From Norana najaformis (Eukaryota > Annelida > Clitellata > Crassiclitellata > Hormogastridae), in the NCBI GenBank assembly GCA_964023275.1, contig OZ029921.1, positions 14,017,806-14,081,805 on the forward strand: a stretch of 64,000 bases of DNA. Direction: 5' to 3'. The notes below the pieces were generated by a model. It worked only from the letters and a program-made list of their open reading frames with translations. It searched no databases and was not told the origin of the DNA. Of the stretch, positions 34,381 through 45,816 are shown piece by piece (within the stretch, counting starts at the first letter, position 1; the number at the start of each line of letters is the position of its first letter). The translations under genes were made by a program, and so were the position numbers.

Positions 34381-35162
34381 ATTCACATCAGACGCTCTAT
34401 AAATATGTGAAAAGTGAATGAAATAAAAATATGCTAATCTTTAAAGCAATATTGAACTACTAGCAGAGCATCTAAATTAGGGCAGGATCGGTATCAACTT
34501 TTAAGTCGGTATCGGTTTTCGGTATTTTTCTCGGTATTTTTCCAAAGTAGGTTCGGTAACAGTTTGGTTTTCTAAATATCTCGATATCGGCATTGGTTTT
34601 CCGTGTTCATCATGTGTTCTTTATCCTTTAAGTTTATAGCTGAAGTTTATAGTTGTCTTTATCCTTTTTAGTATTTAGTCATTGCTATATTCTGCAAAAA
34701 GTCCCTTTTGCAACCTTTTTGTTCACATATTATTCGCCAGATAGCGCCCATTTTCACCAATGCCTACATGCAGGCGGACCAGGCATGCGTCTAAGACTCT
34801 TGTTATGCAAGGTAGCCTATCACTCGCAGTGCATCTGCACCTTAGTTTCTTCTGGTAAATCCTCTGTGGTTCTTCTCTTCCTTCCCACAACTCCTTTCCT
34901 CTCAAATCTTTTCTCCTCTCAGCTCCCCTGCCTCTTTCCCTCCCTCTTTTAAATTTCTAAAATCTCATTCTGCTTTCCGTTTCTCCCTCTCGCTTTTCGT
35001 CCACTCCCCTTTCCCTTTTTCTCCCAAACACTCCTCCGCACTTTAGTCTACCTTTCCAATATTTCATTTCAATACTTCATCTGCCCATTTCCCCTTTTTA
35101 AACTTTCCATTCCCACCCTGGCTTCTTCCGCTCCTCTTCCGCTCCTCTCTCTCTCCCTCTCC

Positions 35163-35239
<77 letters not shown>

Positions 35240-36666
35240 TTTAAGTAGAATCTTCTGTTGCTCCCCGTTACGTTGAGGCAATAAAAGCAACTGCCAAAAT
35301 GTTCCCTTGTTATTCGATCTATGTCGATTTTCTACGCCGCTCTTGCTTTACCTTAAATTGTTCTAGACTGAATCCTACTAAAGGATATTATCTGTAGGTT
35401 GCACCAATTGTTTAACGACATCTTACAGTTGCCAGGGTCGTTGATGTTGACTTAAGTCTTACTTTACCTCATGTAATTTATATAGATTATCTGCATTCCA
35501 ACAGTTTAACGACATCCGATAGCATGAATGGCCTTTGACGCCGCTAGAAAGTTCTTTGCAGGGTTTCTATAGATTATCTGTAAGTTACCGGTTGATTAAA
35601 TACAAAGTAATATCAGGAGAAAGCAATGTCTTTTGTCCCGAACTATAATTAATTTACATGGTGTTATTAAAAATAATAATGACATTTTGAACCACATTCT
35701 GTACCTCTTAGCGCATCTTGAAATGAAGCTTACATTTGCTGGTCAATCAATTAATTATTATTACTTTATTTGCATTGCGGGGCCACAGATTGAAGAATTA
35801 CGTGTCTGAGCCTTTTGTTATATAGATGTTTACAGTTTCAGGGTCAGATCACGTGGTCTTAATCTCCATGCAGCAGTTCAATCTTCATCAGTCTGGCCGC
35901 CATTAAATCATGCGAATGAAGATAATTCTCGTATAATTATTACCTGAAACTGTGCGTCGAAGAAAATGTCGTGCATAAAAGGATGTTGCTTAGATGAATG
36001 CATTACTTTTATCACGAACCAACGGAACAAGTCGGAGCTTGTGTGAGCTGCGAATTGTAAGGACGCTCTAAACTGAGTACTTTTGAGCTCCTCTGATTAA
36101 TTTATCTTGAAGTGGCGCCATACAAAGCTCTTATTCCCAATTAGAAGTACATTAACCTCGTTGTTAGAAAACTCCAGCATTATTCATCTAAATCAGCAAG
36201 AGGTTCCTATAAGGCATTATGTAGGTGTAGATACATAATTATGCATCCTGTAGAACACATTAGGTCATTCTGTTCTGTAAAACTCGCTTCATTTCTTCGC
36301 ATTCTCTTTCCATCCGGATACTGTTGAACCAAGCAACTGCCTTTCGCCTTAAAATGCACTTTCAAATCGCCACTATTGAACTGGGGCTGTCAGTTCCACC
36401 TACAGAAGGCGCTACAAACTGCTGCAATTACGTCATCAATTCGATCAGTCCAGTTACATTATGTGTTGCCTACACCCATCCCATGACCATCCAATAGGCT
36501 CATAATATTCTGCTTGACCATGCATGATCTCAAGTTTAATGTTTAGTATATGGGCGTGTATTTGGTTCGTTTGGTTGTCGTTCAGCGGAGCAGAGTGACT
36601 CACGTGGGCCATCAGTTTTCAGGGAATTGATCATTACGACCTAGCACTTGCTGCTGTTGTTGTTGT

Positions 36667-36704
<38 letters not shown>

Positions 36705-38850
36705 CGTGTATTCGATGCACCGACTCCCTGCCACCAGGAAATTTTGATTGCAGCTTTAGTACTTCTCGGAAAATACACCTGTAGAATTTCTGATCAGCCA
36801 AGAAAACATTTGGAAGCTTTTTACTGAGGTTCAGAGAAACATCAACTGCTGGCGACTCGTACGTCATAAAATGCACAAGGAGTACATTCGGTGCCAAATA
36901 TGGTCGCTAGGATTTACCGCGTCTCCATTTCCGGTTCTCATTAAGTGTCTTCCTTCTTCTTGGTTGGTTGCCTGGTTCAATTACCTCTCACTGTAAAAGG
37001 TAGCGTGGGTCATCGGTTTCCTACTTGTCTGATCTACTTCTCTGCTTCACAAACCATCATTACAACAAAAATTTTATTTAAAATTTCTGTGTATAAATTA
37101 ATCAGTGATTTAGGTTTAACAGTTTCAATCTTGCATATTTACATTATGATTCTTCTGCATATTTTGTAAGATAAAACATTGAAATTAGCAGAGGCTGCGT
37201 GTTTGCATGTGATCAATGTCTCAATTACTAACGGTCGGAACATGTCCACGCTGCCTCTCTTTTTCTTCTCCGAAACACATTGGCTTGTATAAATTCTATT
37301 ATTCTAATATCGATTGATTTCTGTTGGTGAGTTTACATTCCGCGGATTTTCTTCAGATTTGTTATCCTGCTTTTGCTTTTTCTTATTATGCTTCACCCTT
37401 CGCTGTTCTTTTCTTCTGCTGCTTTCGCTCATGTCTGTCTGTCTCCGCCTTCCAACCTTCAGTCAATCTGCCTGTCTGCTTTCGTCTCTGGTTGGTTAGC
37501 ACTAACTCTTAGCACTTCATAGCTGTTACATCTAGCTCTCTTCTGCTTATTACGATATTCTTTTAGGTTTTAGTAGCTGGCTGACTGCACTGTCTTTTGC
37601 CTTGCTTCTGTTTCTGTTTTTCTGTTTCACGCAATGTTTCCCTATTTGTTTTGCTCTCTCCTCCAATTCCAATGGCACTAGTATCGGTTGTCTTCCTCCT
37701 CCTCCTCCTCCTCTCCTTCTTTTGCTTCTTCTCGTCCTCCTACTTTTCTATTGTTCTTCTTTTGCCAATAACTCTTGGCGCACATGTCCATTAATGTCAT
37801 TTATTTCAGTGCATGATTTGATCAGGCTGACTGGTCGCTGGGTCGGAACCAGATTACACGGAACTCGCTTTGCGTGTAAGTTCATCGTAGGAAAGTCTGT
37901 TATTAAATTACATGTTCGGAAAGATCTCATGTACGCAAGAAACCGAATCAGCGAGACTCGATCGCTCTTCCTCGTCGGAATATCTAAAGACTTGGCCGAA
38001 AACAAAGACAACCTGACGTTTTCATAATTCTTCGCAGAAGTTCGCTTCAGACTGAATAAGGAAGTGGAATTGGCGCAAACTTAAATGGCCTATAACGATT
38101 CAGTAGAATAGCAACGAAGTCGAGTGAACATCCCGACCTCATCAGTTCAAATGTCGAACAGCAAATTGGCGAAACTGCAAATACTAAGCAGTTGATGCGC
38201 TTGACGCAAGGCCAGATCCAGAAGTTTATGGTAAAGTGGGAGGTTTGGGTCTAGAGCCAAGCCCCGAGTAAGGGTCAGAGGGAGAAGGGTCAGAGGGAGA
38301 AGCATCCTGAACACGAAAGCACTTGCACGGTAAAGAAGAAATTTCAATGAAAAAACTCTTGACTAAAACTCTAGCGTCTTTTAATGCAGGATTATAAGCC
38401 CATTGCAGAAGTCTAAAATGGTCTGAATTGAGGTGTTGGATTTGTTAAAGTTAAAGTCTGGACCTAAAATTTAGTATGTGAAATCGCAATAGGCTCAAAG
38501 GTGCTTATTTTCTTATATCAAGACTGGTTTGTCCGACTTTTGACCTCGCTATTAAGCTTTCTAATGGTGTCCGGGATGCGAACCGGCCGCCAATGGTTTT
38601 CTAACGTACCTTTGAATATTTCAAGTCAGAAATTCTACTGAAAATTAATCTTACGACTGGGCTTTGCGGGTGAGTTAAGATTTGAGATGAAAACTTTTAT
38701 AAAGGCTGACGTAAGATAGATGACTTTTGACCTAGTCATTCGGCTGTCCATCGGGGTCTAGATCTGAGCCCCGGTCACTAATGGCTTTACAGCTTATCTT
38801 TTAAAACTATTCAATGAAAATTTGACATGAAATTTTACATATATACATAA
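34381..38850. other. No gene recognised; several microsatellites
   Basis: Contains (TC)n at 35139-35235, a TGT/TGC run at 36651-36708 and pyrimidine-rich 37.3-37.8 kb. Frames over these are Ser/Leu/Phe-rich artefacts. A CCATCTGGCT-type exon could be missed, but I see no convincing splice-flanked coding block. Confidence 0.35.
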
Positions 38851-38863
38851 ATGTCTCACACTT

Positions 38864-38867
<4 letters not shown>

Positions 38868-38918
<51 letters not shown>

Positions 38919-38920
38919 CC
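38868..38920. repeat. (CAT)n microsatellite
   Basis: About 17 CAT units directly before the Jockey-like ORF. They supply a poly-His start to its frame. Confidence 0.95.
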
Positions 38921-38959
38921 TCTTCCTGGCGCCATCCATTTGGCGGCAGTGGATGCGAA

Positions 38960-40341
38960 TAAATGATCACCATTGGGGCCGCTGCACATGTGACCAGGTC
39001 CTCGCCCTCACAACGTACATCGAAAACGGCTTCCAGAACAACCTCAAAACTGGAGCCGTTTTCCTGGACCTCACAGCAGCATTTGACACTGTTTGGCACA
39101 CGGGGCTGCTGCTGAAGATATCAAAGGCATTCCCAATGTGGTTTACGGAGATGATAGTGGTCTTCCTCAGAAACAGACGCTTTCGGGTGCACCTGGGCGA
39201 CAGGACCAGTTCGTGGAGAACCCAACTAAATGGGCTCCCCCAGGGCTCGGTCTTATCACCATGCCTTTTTAACATCTATGTCAACGACCTCCCAACAACG
39301 CAATCTCGGAAATTTGCGTATGCTGATGACATTGCCCTGGGGGTGCAACGTAAAACTCTGGAGGAAGTTGAAGAGGTGCTGAACGCGGACGTTGAGCGGC
39401 TGGCGGGGTACTTTAAGATGTGGCGACTCCAGCCAAGTATAACCAAGACTGTCTCCTGCGCCTTTCATCTTTACAATGCTCAGGCCAATCGAGAGCTGAG
39501 AATCTACCTCCTCGGGCAGCACATCAGACATGAGCCGCACCCGGTATACCTGGGTGTGACCCTGGACAGGTCATTGACTTATCACGAGCACATGAAGAAA
39601 ACAGCGGCCAAGGTCGGTGCTCGTAACAACCTTCTAGGCAAACTTGCCGGCTCAAGCTGGGGAGCCAATGCCCAGACTCTACGTAGTTCAGCACTGGCCC
39701 TGTGCTACTCAACAGCTGAGTATTGTGCACCTGTCTGGGCTCGCTCAAGCCACACGCACCTGCTTGACGTGGAGCTGAACACATCAATGCGCATCATCTC
39801 CGGCACGCTTCGTCCCACCCCTCTGCCGTGGCTTCCGGTCCTATGTAACATCCCGCCACCACATCTCAGAAGACAGGAGGCGACGGCGAGACTACTCGCT
39901 AAAGTCCAACTGAATGACAGTCTCCCGCTGAACGCTGATATCGCGCTCCATCCAACTGTGCGTCTACCGTCGAGACGGCCTGTGTGGCTGAACTCACCAG
40001 TGGACATGACGGCTAATTCGGTCTGGAGTTCCGAGTGGTCTGCAACTGATGTTGTAAACCATTCCCTCGTGTCCGTGCCATCTGTCTGGCCCCCTGGTTT
40101 CAGCCTGCCACGTCGTCTCTGGTCTACTCTGAACCAATTCAGAACTGGTCAGGGCCGCTGTGCGGCGAATCAGGTTCGATGGAAGCAGGCTACCTCCCCT
40201 TTCTGCAGCTGTGGAGAAATCCAAACTATGTCCCACATTGTTGATGTCTGTACAATAACTAGTTTCCCGGGCGGTCTATCCGCACTCCACGTTGCTGATG
40301 AGGCTGCTGCATGCTGGCTTAGCGCGAACTGCATACGCTAA
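38960..40341 (+). CDS. Jockey-like LINE RT ORF, 5'-truncated, otherwise open
   Basis: The formal frame starts at 38851 inside or before the CAT repeat, so its Met and poly-His are not original. Recognisable LINE sequence begins near CTCDQVLALTTYIENGFQ. RT motifs follow in order: VFLDLTAAFDTVWH (motif A), NGLPQGSVLSPCLFNIYVND (motif B), FAYADDIALG (motif C, catalytic DD), then VYLGVTLDRSLTYHEH in the thumb. The C-terminus has FCSCGEIQTMSHIVDVC, a Cys/His cluster typical of Jockey-clade ORF2. No stops occur over about 460 codons, which implies a fairly recent insertion. The endonuclease and RT fingers are missing, the usual result of incomplete target-primed reverse transcription. It ends with TAA then AATAAAAT. 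Confidence 0.85.
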
Positions 40342-41060
40342 ATAAAATTTCCCAGATCATTTGTCGAGTCCAGTGCAACTGTCAAGTTTAGTTCAAGCCT
40401 CATTACGTATTCGTTCATGGTGTTTATCCAGCGCAGTCTTCGTCTTTCTCTTTTCTTTTTCTTCGAATCTTGCATGCTATCCTCATCGCCAAACGACCGA
40501 TGTCTTCGCTGAATGACTTTGCCCAACAGAGTTGTTTGGATATCTAAAAACTGTCAAAAGTCATCGTTTCTAATTTTTTGCAGCCTTGAAATTGCTGCAA
40601 ATTTCCGTAACAAATTCATTTCTGCTGTGAGGATTCTCTTCTCATCCTGCTTTCGCATTAGTCAGCAATCTGATCCGTATAGGAAAATGGATTGTATCAT
40701 CATCCCCTATATTCTTGCCTTGGTTTTCTTGGTTATTTCCCTGCTTCTCCATATTCTGCTCATTTTTTTCAAATGCTTGTGAGATGCATCCAGTTTTCCT
40801 TTGTATGTCTTTATCTCTGTTGCCATCTGCAGTTATTAGATCTTACAAGATAAACGGATTGATCTATCTGTTCAATAGATTCTCCTTCTGTGCTAATAGT
40901 TTTTGATGTCTCTTTAGTTTTTTCCAATGAAAAACTGTTTTACCTTTCTCTGCACTAATCAGTAGGCCGAATCTTCTACTTGATTTGTCTATCTCCGCTG
41001 TAATATCTTGTCGTCTGTTTCGCTTATAGTTGGAGGCCAATGTTATCTGCAAACTGAAGA
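40342..41060 (-). pseudogene. RTE-like LINE remnant
   Basis: Minus-strand pieces read KFGLLISAEKGKT-like sequence (DLQ...FGL.INAEKTK region after the YADD box, about 40950-41000), then EMNLLRKFAAISRLQKIRND (40560-40640), then LLGKVIQRRHRSFGDEDSMQ and a basic KKKKRERRRLRW stretch. The order matches the 3' half of an RTE-type RT. Frames change several times. Confidence 0.6.
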
Positions 41061-41508
41061 GTATGTATCACACTAATAGGTTTTTATGATGCATATTCGC
41101 AGTCTTAACTCACTCAAAGCATGCGCAAATTTCAGCCTGCAGCTGCACATATTTCATCCTAAGTTTGAGTTTGGACACCAAGCGCATGGGGCTGATTGCC
41201 GGATTGTCCTCTCTAGACCTGCTCTTGGTTCAACCAGGCTCATTGAGGCTCTGCATTGACAATTTTTTTCGACACTAAATGCAATAGTTTTTTTTAGTGA
41301 TGAAAACTAACTAAATTGTGCTAATGCGTGTCTTTCCTTCCCAGGTCCTCTAAATGACTTTCATTCTATTGAAAACCACAACAATCAATTGTACATTACT
41401 GAACAACAACAATTAGGCCTATTATTAAACCAACTACGCATGCGCATCTCGTACTTTTGAGTAGGCCTAATTAAACATCAACAATATTACCTATTGCTTT
41501 ATTGTTTT

Positions 41509-42540
41509 TTAACTTAATGATTCCACTGTCTCTGTCTTTGTATCTGTCTGTTTTTCTGTCTGTTTTCTGTCTGTCTCTATAAAAAATAATGAGTGCAGGT
41601 TGTCGCGCAGCAGATCAGTGACATGATCGGATTGTTTCCGGCCATGGATGAGACGGGCAGCAGAGTTTAGGACCAACTGTACCCACTCTAACTGACAAAT
41701 CGGTAGATCCGCCAGTAGGCTGTTGCAGTAGTCAACCCTGGAGACTAGGCAGCTGTTGACCAAGACTACAGCGGTTGAGGTGGGAATGAATCTGCGGATG
41801 GATTTAATACGATACATCTACGAACTGTGACCTTGTTTCTGACCTGGACCTGTATAAGACTATGAATATGTGGTTGTTACACCCCGAGATCGTCCGACAG
41901 CGGAAGTATTCAACCGATGCTACATTCTGCCTGAGGTTAATCCTAGATAAGGTGATACCGTGCTTGGCGACAGTGACAATGCCGCAAAAGGTTCACAAAT
42001 GTGTCCTTGTCCTGGCGCCGCTCATCTTAAGGTTCTGGATGGACGTTCAGTCAGAGTCCTCTCGCTAAGTTTCAGTCAGGGCAAGCACGCTGAGCTCCTC
42101 GTCCTGCACAGACACTTTAAAGCCACTGACCTTGGTATTAACAGATCGTATGTTGAGGCATCTCAAGTGGGTCCGCTTGCCACATTGTACAACATGTTTC
42201 GCGACAGGGAGATAAATAAGGGCAGGTGGCCCGCGTTGCGCTCGGCCAGCGCTGCTGCTAAGTGTTTGGTCAAGTCTCTGAGGAGACCTGACTGGACGAT
42301 TGCCGGAGATGAATACGACGTCAAAGCAACCAGATTCCGTGTACATGCGGGCTGGTCTCCGTATATATCAGTTATAAAATGCAATCAGCGTTGGTTTATA
42401 AATCACAATTTTCTACTTCGCCATATCTGCACCGTTGAACAGGCAGCCGACCGTAGCAGTGAATTTGCATCTCGATTGGAACTGAACCCAGCTTCATCTC
42501 ACTTTGGATGAGCAACTCAGTCACCGGATTTCTTGAGCTT
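41509..42540 (-). pseudogene. L2/CR1-like LINE, internally deleted
   Basis: At high coordinate the minus strand has LNIRSVNTKVSGFK followed by EELSVLALTET (42068-42157), the start of the L2/CR1 endonuclease. At low coordinate it has CLVSRVDYCNSLLADLPICQ and LVLNSAARLIHGRKQSDHV (41590-41760), the region downstream of RT. The intervening endonuclease and RT are missing, so about 2 kb was deleted. Residue 1 of the RT block is absent and stops occur. Confidence 0.7.
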
Positions 42541-43047
42541 GGATTTCGTCGGGCTGATTTTTCTGGTCCATGACCAGTCGACGCAATCAGTGCCGAAATA
42601 AAACTGACATAGCGAAGTGTCACTTCTAATCTCACATGGTCTAGTAAACGGAAATGACTGATCGAGCAAATGGTCCTAGAAATCCTGCAAACTCATGCAT
42701 TTGTAAATGTTTTCAAAGGTTGTATAAGAAGAAGAAGAAGAACAATTAAGAAATTCTATTGCGTTCAATGAAATGACGACCGCTCGATAACTGCGAGGGG
42801 GGGTTAAGTTGAAGTCAACAAAAGAAGAATTAGCCTCTACGACTGGCATCATTTAGCGTTTACAAATTCATTCTATACAGAGAATACAAACAGTCGGGCA
42901 GGTATCTATGAACAATTAGTCTTCAGACATTTTTACCCTAGTTCTTTCATATATTCTCTTGTTTCTCTTTCTCTTATTCTCTCATTCTCTCTTTTTTTAT
43001 CTCCATCCACTGTAGTTCTCTGCCCATTTCTTTCTCACTGCCATTTA

Positions 43048-43050
43048 TTA
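43048..43050 (+). repeat. TTA target-site duplication, left
   Basis: TTA directly precedes CACTGGCCAACA and is matched by TTA at 45676-45678 after CCAGTG. Confidence 0.6.
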
Positions 43051-43366
43051 CACTGGCCAACACATAATTTGTTGCCTCAAATGTTAGAACTGTTTCTGGG
43101 TATATTTGACCTGCTGATTCCAGAAAAGGCACCAGTTTTCTCCCAGCAGGTCTAGTTTTCGAGATATAGAACATTATGCCATATACCAGTCCTTGCCTCT
43201 GCTCGCCCATAAAACATAAGGCTATAGCTATAATTATGTAGTGCTCAATTTATTATGTGATACACTAAATAAACATAATAATACAAACACTTAAAAGAAA
43301 ATGGTAGTACCTGAAACTGTACTTATATGATACCAAACAGAACAAGTTTGTTATAAAAATTTCAAG

Positions 43367-45070
43367 TCATTCGACACCGAAGAAGCTCCTTTTGTACGAT
43401 TTCCGAGTGTGGCATCTGCCGGAACAATCGCGCATAATATTCCAGCAATAGTCTGCCATCATGTGTGCATCCCATCTTCCTTGATATCGATTTTCCATTG
43501 TTTTGATGTCTTGGTGAAATCTTTCACCTTGCTCTTCGCTGAAGTCACCAAGATTCTCTGGAAAGCGATCTAAGTGACTGTGGAGATAATGGACTTTAAT
43601 GCTCATGTTGCAGCCAAGCTTGTTGAAATGAAGAAGCATATCCTCTACTAGTTGTGCATAATTGTCTGCCTTCTTGTTGCCAAGAAAATTTGTAGTTACA
43701 AGAACAAAGGAAGACCAGGCACAAGATTCGATTTCATTCATTGATGGTATGAAAAGTGGGTCATTCATAAGTTGCCTGATCTGTGGACCATCGAAGATTC
43801 CAGCCTTCAATTTTTCCATTGTAATTCCTGGTAACTTGTGTACTATGTATTCGAAGCATGAACCTTCTTTATTCAAAGCCATGGCAAATTGTTTCATCAG
43901 GCCTAGCTTTATATGTAGTGGTGGCAGTATGATCCTATCTCGTGCCACCAAAGATTCCTTGATTACATTTTGAGCTCCAACCACCATGTCTTTCCTCGAA
44001 GGCCAATCTTTTCTTGTCCAATGTTCATGCTTGGCTCTACTGTCCCAAAGACACAAAAAGCAGGGATACTTTGTGTAGCCACTTTGTTGACCAAGGAGGA
44101 AATTTACCATCTTCAAGTCTACACAAATTACCCATTGATGTTCTTTGTATTTTATCTTTTCCAGTACTAAAGAGATGGCATTGTACTCTTCATTCATCCT
44201 GGTGGAGTGACCGATTGGAATAGAACCAAATTTGTTGCCGTTATTTAAAAGCACACATTTCAGACTACGTTTTGAACTGTCGATAAAAAGACGCCACTCA
44301 TCTAGGCTGTAATCCGATAGACCAATTTTCTTCAATAAGTTGCTGATGTCATTACAGAATACTAGGTTGTTGTCTTCGGTAAAGAATGGCAGCAAATCCT
44401 TTTCTCTGTTTCTATAAATTGTAATTTTCGTTCCAGGCTGAAGTGCATTCTTTTCCTTTAGTCTGGACGCAAGCAATTCAGAGGACTCTTTGGAAAGATT
44501 TAAGTCCCTGATCAGATCACTCAACTCTTTTTGGTCAAAACGTTCACTGTGTGAAGTTGATTGGAAATCACTGTCACTGCCCCCACTTTCTTCACTTTCG
44601 TCATCTTGTCCGATATTGGACATGCAAGTGTCATCGTCTGAGAGCTGAGGTAGTTCGCGAAAAGGTGGAACTGGTACAATATCCGAATGCGGAACAGGTC
44701 TCCTGGCTGAAGGTATATCAGGGTAAGACAACTTGTGACGATTATTTCGATTGATGCCTATGATATTAACCATACAAAAGTAACAGTCGTCGAAGTGGTT
44801 TATCTGTTCCCTCCAAACCATCGGTACACCAAATTTCAGGCAGCTTCTCTTTCCAATTGTCCAGTGGCGCAATTGTTCAATACAAGTTTTGCATACTGTA
44901 TGAGGAGCCCATTGCTTATCTTGATCTCCAAGTTTGACACCAAAATAACCTACATATGCTCTTTTTACAAACTCAGAAATCGGTTTCCTGTTTGCTTTTA
45001 GTGTGTATTCCCCACAAATGTAGCAGAATATGTCTGGATGGTTAATGCAGCTCCGTCTGGAAGTAGCCAT
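43367..45070 (-). CDS. Uncharacterised transposase-like protein, intact (567 aa)
   Basis: A diverged, same-length homologue of the 563-aa protein at 11.8 kb, open throughout. Zinc-type cysteines are C16-C19 (FCYICGE), C60-C63 (VCKTC), C96-C99 (DCYFC) and C337-C340 (PCFLCLW). Candidate catalytic residues are D264 (RLFIDSSKRS), D318 (CVDLKMV) and E516 (GERFHQD), with H497 and H499 in YLHSHLDRFPENLG. The acidic linker (about 143-170) is poorly conserved, while the 255-345 and 380-548 blocks are strongly conserved. Conservation under purifying selection between two diverged lineages argues that the ORF is functional. The start Met aligns with the other copies' start. TATATAAAC at 45236-45244 lies about 170 bp upstream. 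The DDE reading is motif-based inference. Confidence 0.82.
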   Translation of the reverse strand: MATSRRSCINHPDIFCYICGEYTLKANRKPISEFVKRAYVGYFGVKLGDQDKQWAPHTVCKTCIEQLRHWTIGKRSCLKFGVPMVWREQINHFDDCYFCMVNIIGINRNNRHKLSYPDIPSARRPVPHSDIVPVPPFRELPQLSDDDTCMSNIGQDDESEESGGSDSDFQSTSHSERFDQKELSDLIRDLNLSKESSELLASRLKEKNALQPGTKITIYRNREKDLLPFFTEDNNLVFCNDISNLLKKIGLSDYSLDEWRLFIDSSKRSLKCVLLNNGNKFGSIPIGHSTRMNEEYNAISLVLEKIKYKEHQWVICVDLKMVNFLLGQQSGYTKYPCFLCLWDSRAKHEHWTRKDWPSRKDMVVGAQNVIKESLVARDRIILPPLHIKLGLMKQFAMALNKEGSCFEYIVHKLPGITMEKLKAGIFDGPQIRQLMNDPLFIPSMNEIESCAWSSFVLVTTNFLGNKKADNYAQLVEDMLLHFNKLGCNMSIKVHYLHSHLDRFPENLGDFSEEQGERFHQDIKTMENRYQGRWDAHMMADYCWNIMRDCSGRCHTRKSYKRSFFGVE

Positions 45071-45235
45071 AACCTTAAGGATGTTCGCATCTGAGGAATT
45101 AAATGACTAACCTAAAAAATAGTAAGAACATGTAGTTATTTAATGCTCACATTCACAGATTGTTCTTGCGACCAACTCTTAATATGCCCTAAGACGACTG
45201 CGGCTGCTCTAGCTTTCAGGAGGCGGTTTATATAG

Positions 45236-45244
45236 GCTATAAAT
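45236..45244 (-). promoter_or_regulatory. TATA box of copy 3
   Basis: TATATAAAC on the minus strand, about 170 bp before the ATG. No CRE octamers like those of copies 1 and 2 are seen. Confidence 0.45.
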
Positions 45245-45679
45245 GCTGACTTCAGCATAATCTATTTACATAGTTCGAAACCATGAAACGCTGTATAAGC
45301 ACAAATAAATTCTAAATGAGGCCATGAATTTAGTGCTGAGTAAGCTGTAGGCTACGGAATAGTTATTTCGTTGAATCAGCAATATCTCAGCACGCGGCAA
45401 GATATGCTGATTTTACATTATAAGGATGTAGGCATTATATGAATCAGCAAGAATTATAATTAGCCATAAATAAAGCTTATTATGACATTTTAGTTTTGCC
45501 AAAGACATCGTTTAAAGAGTGGACTGGGTTTTCTTTACAAAATCGACGATATCTCAGAAACTTGACCTGATGCACTCAATCCAATGACATTTTCTGAATC
45601 AGCGCCCAAAATTACCCCAAGAACAGGTCTAAAACCGAAGGCAACAAGAAAAATTTTTTTTTCTGTTGGCCAGTGTTAT

Positions 45680-45769
45680 CTATTTCCTCTATTTTTTGCT
45701 TCTCTCTTTCTCCCAGCCTGTCTTTCCCTCTATGTCGTTCTCTTTCTTTTTCTCTTTACCTATTTTTTC

Positions 45770-45816
<47 letters not shown>

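Larger units (their letters stand above)
43051..45675 (-). mobile_element. Complete TIR DNA element, copy 3 (diverged family member)
   Basis: Left end CACTGGCCAACACATAATTT and right end, read inward on the minus strand, CACTGGCCAACAGAAAAA form terminal inverted repeats. Beyond the 12-bp identical tips, subterminal blocks align in order: TTGTTGCCT, a TGTT[T/C] block, GCTGATTC-AGAAAA, and CAGGTC-AGTTT-GAGATAT about 100-120 bp in. A TTA duplication flanks both tips. CACTG tips with a 2-4 bp duplication are features of CACTA/EnSpm-type (CMC) transposons. Placing the element there is inference, since its protein is not a standard CACTA transposase. The single gene fills the interior. Confidence 0.8.
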
